Source: Acanthochromis polyacanthus
Lineage: Eukaryota; Chordata; Actinopteri; Pomacentridae
DNA: 64,000 bases
NCBI RefSeq assembly: GCF_021347895.1
Contig: NC_067120.1
Span: 26,459,361 to 26,523,360, forward strand
Direction: 5' to 3'
Shown here: positions 46,261 through 58,242 of the stretch, one piece after another
How the letters are laid out: every line of letters starts with the position of its first letter
Position numbering within the stretch: the stretch's first letter is position 1
Translations under genes and position numbers: made by a program
The notes under the pieces: generated by a model
Databases searched by the model: none
What the model saw: only the letters and a program-made list of their open reading frames with translations
Told to the model about the DNA's origin: nothing

Positions 46261-46579
46261 ATAACCAAGTTATAAATCCAAAAAAATGCAGTGCAAAAAA
46301 TTAGAATTTTGGTAACTTAGCAGCTTCTAACATCTGTGCACAAGACCTGCTGGAGCAGCTTGAAACAACTGAATGTTGGGGTTCACTATGAAGACAAGTT
46401 ATTTCCAGGATAAATGAGAGACTCTGCTCCGGCTTTTATGTTTCCAGCTGTGACAGTGAAATATCTTTTCTGCTGCTCATGTCTGGTGTAGACTGAGAGG
46501 AAGCGTCAACATATCAGCAGGTGCATGTGTTTTGGTATGCATGTGCTTAGTTCACATAGCTCACATTAGTATATGTTCA

Positions 46580-47670
46580 TGCTTAAAGGGTTTAATTAGG
46601 GTCCGAGCCTAAATGGGGGGTAGATCCCTATTGAAAACCATGAGTTTATTATTTTTCATCATTTTTCTGTCACATTTAAATTGGAATTTTGAGGGCCTAA
46701 AGCTACTTGAAACATGAAAATTCGCACACATCAGGACTGGTGAAAAATTTAAAATTCTAGGGGAATTGCATGTGTGAGACAAAATGGCTCCATAGCACCA
46801 AATTTCAAAAATTTACTGCAACCAGGACGTGCCATCAGCAGTTATGAAATTTGGTACATGTATGCAACTCATCAAGATGCACAAAAATGTAATTGACAAC
46901 CATACCCAAAACACAACAGGACGTAGGCCATGTTGAATTATATGTCATATTTCAGAGCAATTTTTGCACATTTTCAAAAGCTATAGACTCAAACAGGGTA
47001 ACTCAAACAGAGGGGAAATTTGGCCAGGATGTACACCAGGCAAGGGTGATCAAAAGTTAAGAAAATGCTCTGCAAAAGTCTGAGGGCATGGAAATAGCGG
47101 CCCACAGAATTTCCACGTTTCACTATGAACAGAAAATGCTGTGTAACTGGCCTGTAAATGTAACCAACCTGCTGCAAACTTTATGTGGGTGATCAGAGTC
47201 TGGGCCTGATAACATTCAAATGCTGAAATACCATCACAGTGATGGCGCCAGCTGGTGGAAATTTTGCATGTCTCGCCATGAAACAGGAAGTGCTTGTCTA
47301 ACTAGCCGGTACATGCTTCAATCTGCCCCAAACTTTACATCTGTGATTGGAGTCTGGGTCTCATCAATTGCATAGCTATGAGCAAAAATACCTCAATAGC
47401 GTCACCTGGAAAATTTCAACCAGGAACTACTGCTACATGCAACTTACAGTTTTAAAATTTGGTGTGTATAAGCAACTCGTCAAGACGCACAAAAATTTAC
47501 CTGACATCCATACCTAAAGTAAAACAGGAAGTCAGCAATTTTGAATTATGTGTCAATTTTTGGACCATTTTGGAGCAATTTTTGCAGTTTTTTTTTTAAA
47601 AAGCTATAAACTTAAACAGGGCTACCTTTACAGAGCTGAAATTTGGACAAGATACACCAGGCATCTGCCT
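46580..47670 (+). repeat. Unclassified fish repeat with about 600-bp duplicated unit
   Basis: The segment from ATGAAATTTGGTACATGTAT (46850) through AAGCTATAGACTCAAACAGG (46978) and GAAATTTGGCCAGGATGTAC recurs, diverged, from AAATTTGGTGTGTATAAGC (47455) through AAGCTATAAACTTAAACAGG (47600) and GAAATTTGGACAAGATACAC. Within a unit, GTGATCAGAGTCTGGGCCTG (47190) and GTGATTGGAGTCTGGGTCTC (47341) form a further internal repeat. No coding potential and no terminal repeats found. Confidence 0.7.
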
Positions 47671-49006
47671 GAAACTTTACGTGTGATCAGAGCCCTTATC
47701 ACATCCATAGGCCGAAATACACTCAGTCGCAGTGTCACCGAGTGGACATGCTTGGATTCGCTGACCAGCAAGGATGTGAGGACCTGTTCAGTGCTGCTTG
47801 CAGCTTATATTTTGAGTTCCTTCCTCTCCTCTCCTTGAAGAAGGTGATAGGTTGTCAAGGACAGTTAACAGCTTACTTGGGCAGCAGCAAGAACCTCCAC
47901 ATGGCCGATCAATAAACACAAAGAATGCTCTGCATGCATGCAGTTGTCCGTGCATATGCGAGACATGGCTGCATAGAAAACTGCTTTTCTTTATTCCCGG
48001 TAGCAATTGCGGCTGTCATGATCCACGGACAAGGCTAGAGCAAAACCTATCTGTGAGAAGACTTCGATTAATGAGCGAAGGGCAAAGTCCATCTGTAAAC
48101 ACACCAGGAACATAGATACACAAAGCAAAGGCAATCTTCTCTGTACCCAAGTACTTGGAAGCAATTATATTAGACTGTTTTCATGGCAACCCCTCTCTGG
48201 GGGACACACCTGCCGAGGCATTCTCTCTGACCCATAATCAACCAGTTCTGCAGCAACTGCCTACAGCCTAAGACCAAGGCAGCTGGATGCAGCCAGAAAA
48301 AGCAACAACAGATGGACATTTTTGCATTTACAGAAGGTTTTCTGCATCCTACAAGTTGGTTAATGTTTTCTATCTATCTACTAATAAAAAAAAAATAAAA
48401 AAAAACAACTACAAAATTTAAGCCAACTCTTGTCAGGCAAAAGAGAAGAATTTCCACAGTTCTTTCAAAAAGACCTGCAGCTGGGAGTCGCTGCTGAGCT
48501 TTCAATGGTAGGACGTGAGTTCGGGAACTCCTGCTGTTTTGATCAAAACTGCATTTGAGCTGCAGATTTCGCTGATATACTTAGCCCTATCGTATCCCAC
48601 TCTTCTCTCTGTATGGAAATATAATATTGTACCACACTGAAATGGCTGAATAGACCACAAAAACCTGCAAGGCGGTTCAGACACAGCTTAGGCCTCGTCA
48701 ACACGTCGTGATCATTTCCCCGGATGAGTCGCCTGCCACCGCTACCTCCACCTCAACTTAAATCGTAAAGATGAAAGAAAACAGTTCCACACTGTTCCTG
48801 TTTCGCAAAGGATGTGTATCAACTTAAAAGCACCTAGCTGGAATGGGGACAGGCTTTTACAGTGAAGAAATGAGTGAAGGACAGACAGGTGAATTTGTGT
48901 TCAAAATAAGGCTGACTGCTGAACATAAATAAAGGCTTTGTAAAACACCAGGAGCTTCACCATTGCTTCAATAGTGACTAGGGTTTGCTACATTGCATGA
49001 CCTAAA
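47671..49006. other. Intron-like sequence, nothing recognised
   Basis: Open frames of 70-90 codons at 47788-48115 on both strands show no family I recognise. An A-rich run with AATAAAAAAAAAATAAAAAA lies at 48383. Confidence 0.45.
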
Positions 49007-49008
49007 TA

Positions 49009-49985
49009 CACTGCTCAAAAAAATTAAAGGAACACTTTGAAAACACATCGTATTTCAATACGGGGAAAAAAACAAACTGGATATTTGCATCGATATGGAC
49101 TGCATTATGTGTTAGGAATGAAAAGTGCCACATTGTTTGATGGGAATGAAAATTATCAACCCCCAAGAGGGCTAAAATCAAAGTGAAAAACTGATGTGGC
49201 AGGCTAGTCCATCTTGCTGAAATTCCTTGGCAGCAACTCAAAATGGTATTCAGTAGTTTGTATGGCCTCCATGTGCTTGTATGCATGACTGACGATGCCG
49301 GGACAAGCTCTGAATGAGACGATAGATGGTGTCCTGGGGTCTCCTGCCAGAACTGGACCAGGGCATCGCTGAGCTCCTGGACAGTCTGAGGAGCAACCTG
49401 ATGGTGTCGGATGAAACAAAACATAATGTTTCAAAGGTGTTCTGTTGGATTCAGGTCAGGTGAGCATGGGGGCCAGCTAATGGTATCGGTTCCTTCATCC
49501 TCCAGGAACTGCATGAGTTCTCTTACCACATAAGACTGGGCATTGTCATGCACCAGAAGGAATCCAGGACCACTGCACCAATGTAGGGTCTGACAATGGG
49601 TCAAAGGATTTCATCCTGATACCTAATGGCAGTCAGAATGCCATTGTCCAGCCTGTAGAGGTATGTGCGTCCCTCCATGGATATGCCTCCCCACACCATC
49701 ACTGACCCACCACCAAACCGGTCATGCTGAACAATGTTACAGGCAGCATAACATTCTCCATGGCTTCTCCAGACCCTTTCATGCCCGCCACATGGGCTCA
49801 GGGTGAACCTGCTCTCATCTGTGAAAAGCACAGGGCACCAGTGGTGGACTTGCAAATTCCTGTGTTCTATGGCAAATGTCAACCAAGCTCCACGGTGCCG
49901 ATCAGCAAGCACAGGGCCCACTAGAGGACGCTGGGCCCTCAGACCACTCTCATTAAATCTCTTTCTGACTGTTTGATCTGTATTT
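49009..49985 (-). pseudogene. Tc1-like element (sixth family), 5' truncated
   Basis: TA at 49007-49008 then CACTGCTCAAAAAAATTAAA, a very common fish Tc1 end. Minus-strand pieces: VLADRHRGAWLTFAIEHRNL and FTDESRFTLSPCGGHERVWR (first Asp), GGGSVMVWGGISMEGRTYLY (Gly-rich box). The following degraded DNAQSYV/MQFLEDEG region is about 49480-49560, and a C-terminal HHQVAPQTVQELSDALVQFW comes next. The N-terminal HTH is lost at the junction with the BED fragment at about 49985. Confidence 0.8.
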
Positions 49986-50069
49986 TACAGGAAAACCAAA
50001 ATGCTCCCATATGGGCGATTTAAATGGCGCAGAAGGTTTTTCAAGTTCCTCTGCTAATTCGCTAGCCAT
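49986..50069 (-). pseudogene. hAT (ZBED-type) N-terminal fragment
   Basis: A minus-strand Met at 50069 opens MASELAEELEKPSAPFKSPI followed by WEHFGFPVKY, the start of the BED zinc finger of fish ZBED/hAT transposases (SxIWxHFGFPV). It stops where the Tc1 begins, so the zinc-binding Cys and His are not present. Confidence 0.6.
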
Positions 50070-50204
50070 GACTACCGCTGCACTCAACTTGTGTGGATTA
50101 AACGCGCTCTCCAAGTGACCACATACAACTTTTTTTTTTTCACCAACCAATCTGCGAACTATGTGCGTTCCGAACTGCGGGAGCGATCCATACAGATCAC
50201 AGAT

Positions 50205-50395
50205 CAACGATGATCCGTTGCACCACTAACGTCGTGTCAGCAGCTGTATCTCGCAATGGGAAATTGTTAAACCCGTGGATCCAGACTATAAGCCACATCA
50301 CTGTGAAAATTTAATGAGGTGGTCCTTTTGTCATTTCTGAAATCCCCTGAAAATTTCATCCAAATTCGTCGTTCCTTGGTGGAGTAATTAGAATA
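50205..50395 (+). repeat. Partial 'CTAGAAAAGCACTC' family copy
   Basis: GCAGCTGTATCTCGCAATGG, AAATTGTTAAACCCGTGGAT, TAAGCCACATCACTGTGAAA, TGGTCCTTTTGTCATTTCTG, ending CGTTCCTTGGTGGAGTAATT. This is the right third of the family consensus. Confidence 0.6.
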
Positions 50396-52254
50396 CATAG
50401 GAAAAGGAACTGGCAATGTTTCTAACCAAAAGGACATTTTAGCTTTCAGTCCCTACTAACAACACATTGTTTATTTTTACACTGGAAAACTATCCCTCCA
50501 TCTCTCGGTGGCTTAAAGACACCATATTCTTTCTAAAACTTGAGAAGATAAATTATACTTTGAGAGAATGCGCTAAGTTTTTCCGTTAATGGCAACCGTT
50601 TATCTCATATTTTACAAGTTTGAAGCTACTCCAGAACTGAATGTGTGCCTGTTTCTGTGTCTCATAAATCTTGAATAACCATTATTGCATGTTGGTCATA
50701 TTGTGCTGAGTTGAGGTGGGATGGGGTGGACGGGAGGGGGATTATGTTGTTCTATATTGTTCTTAGTTTGTTTTGCTTTTGTGTGCACAGGTGTGTTTAA
50801 GAGGTGATATCTGTGCATGTATGCATTCATGCCTGCGTACTTGTATGTATACATGTTATTTTAAAAAAGAAAAAGCAGATTGTATTTCTTACTGGCATCA
50901 TCTCATTACTTTCCTCAAAAATACACACAGTGTATATGCACACATTTTTGTTTTTTTTACATTCAGCCTTTAAAAAGCTATTTTCAATTGGCCATTCAAT
51001 AAATAGGTTGTACAAGTACAATCTGCAATCAAGTGTCATTTGCATATGCCGCAGCTCCCAGAGAACGCACATTTGCTTTATTTTGCCTGCATTTTCATAC
51101 TTTCTAGCATAATTTTGGGATAGATCAGAATTACTAGAAAAGACTTTTGTTTCAGACATAAACTCTGTGGTAAATTTGATATGTTCTGACATAGTTCTGT
51201 CTCAGTTTCTTGTACGAATGCATGAATCTCTACAGAATATTGTATCCCATTGTCACACCCTGCACTATGAGGGGCCAAAAACAAACGCACCCTATATCCT
51301 GAAGCAAGCAAGCGCACCATAAACACCTCAAGAGCTGCTTTCAAAGTGTGAAGCAGAATTCAAAGGAAAATAATCTTATTGTCAAATAAGATGAAAAGTC
51401 ACAAACTTACTTATGAGCTGTTCAGTGTGCCTCAAGCTATTTTCAGCTTAGTTTATCAGCTTTGTTGAGGCTTTATAGTTAAATTGGCTTGATATTAATT
51501 CCACAGCTTATGACCTGTATTTCCAGCATATTTAAGTGTTAGTCCGTAGCTGCTTAGGCCATGGTAAAGGACAAGACAATTCAATTGATTCCAACTTTAA
51601 GGAAAAATCTGAAAGAAGAAACAAGAGAACAGAACTGATCCAGAACCAGCCCCAAAGTCAACTTATAGAAAGAATTTTAGGTGGTAAACTCATAATATAT
51701 GGATTAAGGCCCTAAAAACTCTTCTCTGTCTATCAAAGTGACATGTCAAGATTTTTTTCTCAAATCAAAATGATTTGTTTCTGCCATGATTTAGAGACAA
51801 CTCTATACCACTGTTGCCTTTAGGATGTACCGATCTACGGGGTCGCCTGCCTCTCTTCACCAGCTCCTCCATAACTTGCTGCAACTCAAGCACACCAGCT
51901 CACCTAAAACTCTGCTCAAACACTGTACACCTACTCTGTGCTACACAGTGACAAGTTTTAATATTGGAGTCATTTAGCCATATATGGTAAGACCACAAGA
52001 TGATTCTGACGAAGAATAATGATGCAGAAGGCCCCACCCTGAAAGTTGACAGGACTGGCTCCTTGAAGTTTGTCATGCATTCAACCCTGGAAGTCTGGGT
52101 TTTTGAGATGGTACAAGCATTTTCAAAGGGGAAATGCTTAGCCATGGGCCTGGCAGCTTATTCTGCATAAGAAGTTTTCCTGAATTTACACCAGGGAAAG
52201 TCTTTAAGGCTTACCTTCATAAAAACACACACAAGGTTGAAACATATTGTAAAA
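50396..52254. other. Intron-like sequence, nothing recognised
   Basis: No exon or named repeat identified in about 1.9 kb. A GGGATGGGGTGGACGGGAGG G-rich word lies at about 50720. Confidence 0.45.
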
Positions 52255-52915
52255 CGAGAAAAGCACTCAGAAAGCGCAGTATTCCGCCAAGGTTGATCAA
52301 TTCCCCATACAGCACTGCCAGAAATGCACCTTATTTTTTAAATGCAACATTTGTTTGTTATTGATGATCACAAATCACTGCAACATAGAATGTGGCCATT
52401 TAATGTGGATGTACCCGCAAACAAAAATTACCTTGCACTGAGCACAGCCATGGTATGCATGTGTACATTATGTACAGATACCGAATTGCGTGACCTATGT
52501 AGCGGGTGGCCAGAATTGATGGGATTCAGAAAAACTACCACAATTTAATGAACTTTTCCTTGTATCCGATGGATAAGTTACAATAAGTCCGCAGTGGTCA
52601 ATCTGTAGTATGATCACAATCACGTGATCATCAGTAGGCAGCTGACATAGTGTTCACTTGTAGTCATAGTTACAGTGACGCCAAGACGCTCTCTCGCAAT
52701 GATACAAAAGTCTTTAATAAATCTCTAGATCCAGACCTTAAGCCACATCACTGTCAAAATCTCATCACTTGGTCCTTGTATTATTTCTGGCATACTCTGA
52801 AAATGACACCCAAGTCTGTTAATCTGTTTTTGAGTAATGTCAGTAATGACAGACAGACAGACAAACCAACGTCAACTGCCTATAACTCTGACGCGGTCCA
52901 TGGTGGAGTAACAAG
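52255..52915 (+). repeat. 'CTAGAAAAGCACTC' family, copy at 52 kb
   Basis: ACGAGAAAAGCACTCAGAAA, CAGTATTCCGCCAAGGTTGA, CAGAAAAACTACCACAATTT, GATCACAATCACGTGATCAT, GTTCACTTGTAGTCATAGTT, TCTTTAATAAATCTCTAGAT, CACTTGGTCCTTGTATTATT, CAGACAGACAGACAAACCAA and the end CGGTCCATGGTGGAGTAAC. One of the more complete copies. Confidence 0.7.
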
Positions 52916-54489
52916 CCACAGACATTTTAGCACAGGGACCAATGCAGTGACTAATATAATAATTTGACTGCATATGGTGTTTAAGAGATGTTTGTTGGTC
53001 AGCACCATTGGTACCAGTACCAAGAAAATTCCACAGCTAGGTACTAGGAAGATAGTGGGTACTGAACCATTTGATGAGCACCATTTCATTAATTAAAGAC
53101 TTTCAGAAAGTCTATTTAATTTAGAAAGAACATTCTGACCAGTTGTTGTCAATCAGTTATAGTATGGCAGGGATGCTTTGAAAGCTGGCCAGACACTGTG
53201 CCAAGTTTATTAAATTAATGGGCCAATCACCAACACCAGTGCAACAGTTTTTTGTTTTTTTTTTATTTTAATGAGGGAGTAAATTACAAAGAGATACATA
53301 ATTGGAGGAGCACTTGGCAGTATTTTTACACCACCAAGTCAGCAAACAGGCACCTACACTAACCTAAATTAGTTAGACTGGGAGTGTAGCATCAACAGTA
53401 CTATTGATTGGGTTGGATCACAACAGTAAATCTTTATTAACAGAATGACTATTTCAGATTCACATAACATTATACTGACAGACTTTCTGCAGCTTGAAGT
53501 TGCAGCAGGTTGTAAGCTTAGCCATTGTCAAGGCCAAACAACATATATAAATGAAAAGGCCGTCCAGCACATCACGTATCATCTGGATAATTAAACCTGG
53601 TTACATTTTTTTCTTTTACCGGAGGGCTGTTCTTATCAATGCTCACAAGGCCATTTTCTTAGTCTTGCATAGAAGTATAATTACTTGGATGCATGAATTA
53701 GCCTCATAACAACCATATGACTTCAACACCACCTTGCAACTTTGCATACAGGTTACAGGGGTTGCTATTCTCAAGTCCTGTCTTCGAGAACACAGCGAGA
53801 GAGACAGCCGAGAGAGCCACTGATGGATCACTGTAAGCAGCATGTACGTGAATAAATACAAATACAATAGATTTGTAAACATTTCTTGCTTTCCCCCAAT
53901 AATTTAAATAACTTTCTGCCGATGGCGCTATACTGCTGTGCTGCTTAGTGTTGTGTTCATGCATTGTCAATGCCCTGTTTTCACAACGCACCGTCATCAA
54001 TTATGAGTTTGTTGTTCTCTATGTGGGAAAATGGACGGGCAAGGATAGAGTGAACACTGTCACAATGTCAGTATACGCTTGAAAAGCAATTAGGTCTGTT
54101 TTGTTCGTTTCAGCCGAAAAATATCTTCATCGCACCATGCACTTATATGCAGTATTGCATGTAAATAACTTGTGTCGCTTCCATAATTGGTTTTCCCTGT
54201 TGTAATTTTTCTGTTGGAAAGAACTTTGGATCAATTGTGTTGTTCTCACTGCGCTATATAGAAAACAGTCACTTGATTTGGACTGCATAGTTAAAGTTTC
54301 CATGAGCAGATACCAAATTCAACATGTGGAATCACCTCCAGACATTTTCTCTTATTTGTCATGATTAATCAAGAAAACGGGTACCACCTGGAAATCAAAC
54401 TAATTATCAGTTAATTGTCAAAGTACTTTTGAGGCTATGAAAACCAGATCTCTGTAGAGGTATACAGTGGCTAAATTCCGACAATCATG
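52916..54489. other. Intron-like sequence, nothing recognised
   Basis: No coding exon recognised on either strand; a T-rich run lies near 53250. Confidence 0.45.
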
Positions 54490-54494
54490 TTGTC

Positions 54495-54770
54495 AGAGCT
54501 GCACAGTGGATCGGTGGCTAGCATTGTTGCATTGCAGCTAGAAGATTCCCAGTTCACGTCCCAACCTTCCTGGGATCTTTCTGCACTGAATTTCCATGTT
54601 CTCCCTGTGCTCCCACAGTCAACAAACACGCTGAGGTTAATTGGTGATTCTAAATTGGTGTGAATTTGAGTGTGATTTTTTTGTCTCCATGTGTAGCCCT
54701 GTGATAGACTGGTGACTTACCCAGGTTGTCCCCTACCTTCACCCTAAGTCAGCTGGGATAGAAGATGATG
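54495..54770 (+). mobile_element. tRNA-derived SINE with L2-type tail
   Basis: GTGGATCGGTGGCTAGCATT is the degraded A box and GTTCACGTCCCA the B-box position. The body follows (TTCCATGTTCTCCCTGTGCT, TGAGGTTAATTGGTGATTCT, CTCCATGTGTAGCCCTGTGA) and the L2-like tail (GACTGGTGACTTACCCAGGT, GTCAGCTGGGATAGAAG). It ends before the usual GGATGGATGG. Same family as the reversed copy at 39590. Confidence 0.75.
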
Positions 54771-55425
54771 ACCTTCACCAAGTTCAGCTACATCAAGTGT
54801 TGGTTATGTTTCGAATTATGTTTCAGTGAACGAAAAACATGAAATACAAATCCTTGCAGGAAAAAAAAGTGTGCAGCAGTAAAAGCTTGAAAATAAAGTA
54901 TCCTGTCCTTCTTATGGAATAGTGAACAGATTTTAAATCCAATAATTACATTTTAAAAAAATAAGACTGAATCATAAAATGAAAGCAAAACTGACACTGA
55001 TTGAAAATGTACCTGAAGTGTCAGTAACAATCACAGTGCTTACACTTTTGTCCAAGTGGCAGCAGCTGTCACACAACTGTTACAGCACTTTGTTAAAATA
55101 TCGCAATTTTTTCAAGAAACACCAGGATCATTCTGTGATGATGATGATGTTGCCAGAAAAAGGTCTTTCATGATTGGGCAATAGTGAAACACTGTCTTAC
55201 TTTTTTCTTTTCATGATGTCCAAGTCCATACCGATATCACTCCAGCACTTTACAGCCTCTAGGCGACACACACACACACAGACACACACACGTGAACTGA
55301 GCCATCACACTGTTCCACAAATTGACTCATTGTTTTCTTCCTCTCAGAGACGCTTGCTTCAGCCTGAAATAGTTTGTCCACAGCAGAAGTGACAGGAAGA
55401 ATCTGTGCCCCTCAAAGTCACTTAA

Positions 55426-55430
<5 letters not shown>
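54771..55430. other. Intron-like sequence
   Basis: No exon recognised. Contains a short CACACACACA/GACACACACA run at 55266-55290. Confidence 0.45.

Positions 55431-55502
<72 letters not shown>
55431..55502. repeat. (GT)36 microsatellite
   Basis: An uninterrupted GT dinucleotide array of 72 bases. The Cys-Val open frame across it is an artefact. Confidence 0.95.
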
Positions 55503-55503
<1 letters not shown>

Positions 55504-55649
55504 CCAAAACGACAGTCACACACAGACACTGAAGCAAATCCAGTGCCCATTATTCTGCTAGATAAAGGACTTTATATCTTTCAGCTCCAACACACTATGT
55601 TTCTAGAAAGCAATAAAGAAAGTTGCATCATCTGTTTAATGGTGGCAGG

Positions 55650-56135
55650 TTTATGACATCGTTAGTCATGGCTAAGAATGATTTCACCAGCCTCAGAGGT
55701 TGTAGGACATTTATGAAATACAAAAATAATGTATGGGCCAAAAGTAACATATTGGAATGTCTTTGTTCAACAAACAGTGCAAAATCAGAAAATACTATGA
55801 ACAAGATGACATGGTCATCAATATCCCCCGCCACATGTGATGTCTATGAGTCTATATCCAAAATAGTGATCAAGGGCCATAACTCTGTTAAATATTATCG
55901 CACAGGTCTCATTTTCGAACTTGATCAAGGTGTCCATGGTGTGAAGCTACACTGTAAATTTCGTAATCCTAGCTGTAATAGTTTCCGAGAAAAGCTGTCC
56001 CCTTCACCTCGGACGGATGGACGGACGCACGGACGGACGCACGGACGGACAGACGGACGCACGGATGCACGGACGGAGGCCAAACCTATATCCCCCTTTT
56101 CCACTTCGTGGAGGTGGGGGATAATAATAATAACA
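55650..56135 (+). repeat. Dispersed repeat with GGAC array
   Basis: Contains GGGCCATAACTCTGTTAAAT, CGCACAGGTCTCATTTTCGA, CTTGATCAAGGTGTCCATGG, then a GGACGGAC/GCACGGAC array (56014-56084) and CCCCCTTTTCCACTTCGTGG. I remember closely similar repeats from other fish and from molluscs. No protein was recognised; class unknown. Confidence 0.55.
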
Positions 56136-57285
56136 AAATAAATAAACAGTTTACACAGTCCAAATATTTTCTTCTGTCAAATAAGTAAAAATTCGAAGAA
56201 AAAAAAAACATCAATATGGCTCTAGGGTAGAAATGCTGACCCACTGTTTTGGATACCACATTGCTGTTTAGGCTGCATCATGTTTTTAAAAAGTGACAGT
56301 TTGATAATTCTTTTTTTGTTTTTTTTGTTTTTTTACACGAGTCACACTGCAAAGAAAAAAAAACTATTTTTTTTATGTCACAATACATATTGCATGCACA
56401 CATGACAATATCGAGGCAAAAACAACATAACTGAGCCACCCTCATTGTCATTGTGAGAATATTAGCATACTGATGTTAGCATTTAACTTAAAACGTGCTG
56501 TATTGTAGAATAGCCTCAAAGAGACAACTTCCTTTCAAGAGAAAAAAACTTTGTGTTAAAATTAATACTCTGCAAAGTAATATTAACTGGCTTACTCTTC
56601 CACTTATGACATGCTTTCAAAAATAAAGGAAATCACCATAAAGAAGATGGTAATGAAAATAAAGAGAAATTAAGACTATACAATGTAAATTTAACATTGC
56701 TAGCATCGTTTCACAAGTTAATGATTGATTTGTATAAAATAAACGACATACATCTTTGTTAAAAAAGCATTATTGAGTTTAAAAATTACTTTGAAAACAT
56801 ATTACAATATTAAAAGTCTAACAATCAAAAGTGCATAATTAGCCACATTTCTCACAGCAACAGCTAAGGTATTCAAATGCTGCATACCATCAATAAGAGA
56901 CAACTGTGAGTTGTTAAGTATACAGTAAATTAAATTTAAAAAAAAAAGTCCATTATGGCAAGTGCAACACATTCATAAGGGGCTTCAATTAAGCAGCAAG
57001 CCAGCAGAGTAATTTCAGTCTTTGCACGAATCAATGCCCGTCTCTGTTTTGGATGACAGCGAAGCAAACGCAAATGCAATTTAACTTCGGTGACATTTGA
57101 GGCCTTGTCTGCTTTTGCATCTTGAGGCTGTTTAAACCACCATGGATAAGTAGCAGAGTAGTAGTTGAGACTCCTGTTTCTCAGTTTCTTGTTCCACCTG
57201 CTCTGATGATTGGCACATCTGGGTGACACTGAATAACATGGGAGGCCCCTTGAGAAATAAATCATACTTGCTTTTACATTCACTA
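56136..57285. other. AT-rich intergenic or intronic sequence
   Basis: Homopolymer T and A runs (56310-56365). The minus-strand frame 56936-57355 (139 codons) has no recognised domain and no supporting features; not called. Confidence 0.45.
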
Positions 57286-57600
57286 TCAAACTCTCACACA
57301 TACCTTTGTATAGTCTCTTACATTCACTATCTAACCCTCTTACATTTATTATCATACTCTCGTACTCTCACACATACATTAGTATACTCTCTGACATTTA
57401 CTATCAAACTGTCATATTTGCTATCAAACTCTCTCACATTTACTATCAAACTCTCTCACATTTACTATCAAACTCTCTCACATTTACTATCAAACTCTCT
57501 CACATTTACTATCAAACTCTCTCACATTTACTATCAAACTCTCTCACATACACCAGTATACTCTTTTATATTTACTATCAAATCAGACAGAATAATAGTA
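57286..57600. repeat. Tandem repeat, 22-bp unit
   Basis: The unit TTTACTATCAAACTCTCTCA plus CA is perfect for about six copies at 57413-57550 and diverged on both sides. A right flank of GAATGAGAATAGTAG-type words (57600-57670) is roughly its complement. It has no unique spacers, so it is a satellite. Confidence 0.85.
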
Positions 57601-57810
57601 TGTGAATGAGAATAATAGTGTGTGAATGAATGAGAGTAGTAGGATGTAAATGAATGAGAATAGTAGTATGTGTGAGAGAGTTTACTTGAAAAGGAAGTGA
57701 GTTTGCTTGAAACGGAAGTACCGCTAAATTCTGTGTTTCTGATTGGTTATCATCTTTGATACCTAGCAGAGGCGTAAGTTTACGTACATGAAAATTATAG
57801 AAATGACAGT

Positions 57811-58100
57811 ATGGTGGACAGAGAGCAGCTCAATGAAGCCATCGGCCTTCTCAATAACATTTTAAATTCTTCAACCGTCACAGCAGTGTCTAACGTAATA
57901 CAACAACGGCAACAGCCATCCACAGTCGCATCCAATGCAGCCGTTGAGGAAGAAATGCGGCGGGTTTTCAGAACCGGGAGCCAACGAGGCGCCTCTACTT
58001 CGGTTGGAGCTAATGCTAGCGTCAGCGTGAATCAAGTCATGCGACCTTGATATCAGACCCAGCAGTATTTTGGAGGATGGGCTTCGAAGTCTAAAAAGAG
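57811..58100 (+). pseudogene. G2E3-like exon 1
   Basis: ATG at 57811, 96 codons plus two bases, ending AAAAAGAG|GTGAGT. It reads MVDREQLNEAIGLLNNILNS, EEEMRRVFRTGSQRGAST, then a TGA at codon 80, after which YQTQQYFGGWASKSKKR continues in the same frame and joins exon 2 in phase. The stop is one CpG transition away from an Arg codon. An inverted CCAAT (GATTGG) lies 65 bases upstream of the ATG. Confidence 0.7.
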
Positions 58101-58242
58101 GTGAGTTAACACAGGGTTTCCACCAAAAAAGTTTTTAAGCCAGGTGGCCAGCAAGGAATTTGGTGAGGGCACACACACGGGTATATTTTTATGGGGGACC
58201 AGCAGCTAACTGTTTTTATGGAGGCGCTAAGGTACATTAAAC

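Noticed and set aside
49724..49924. Plus-strand frame opposite the sixth Tc1 family
   Set aside because: Antisense shadow of the degraded transposase.
55429..55656. Open frame starting with repeated Cys-Val
   Set aside because: It is the translation of the (GT)n microsatellite.
56936..57355. 139-codon minus-strand frame
   Set aside because: No domain recognised and it runs into simple repeats; insufficient support.
57306..57605. Repeated Tyr-Tyr-Gln-Thr-Leu-Ser-His frame; CRISPR-like direct repeats
   Set aside because: A 22-bp satellite with no spacers in a vertebrate genome; the frame is compositional.
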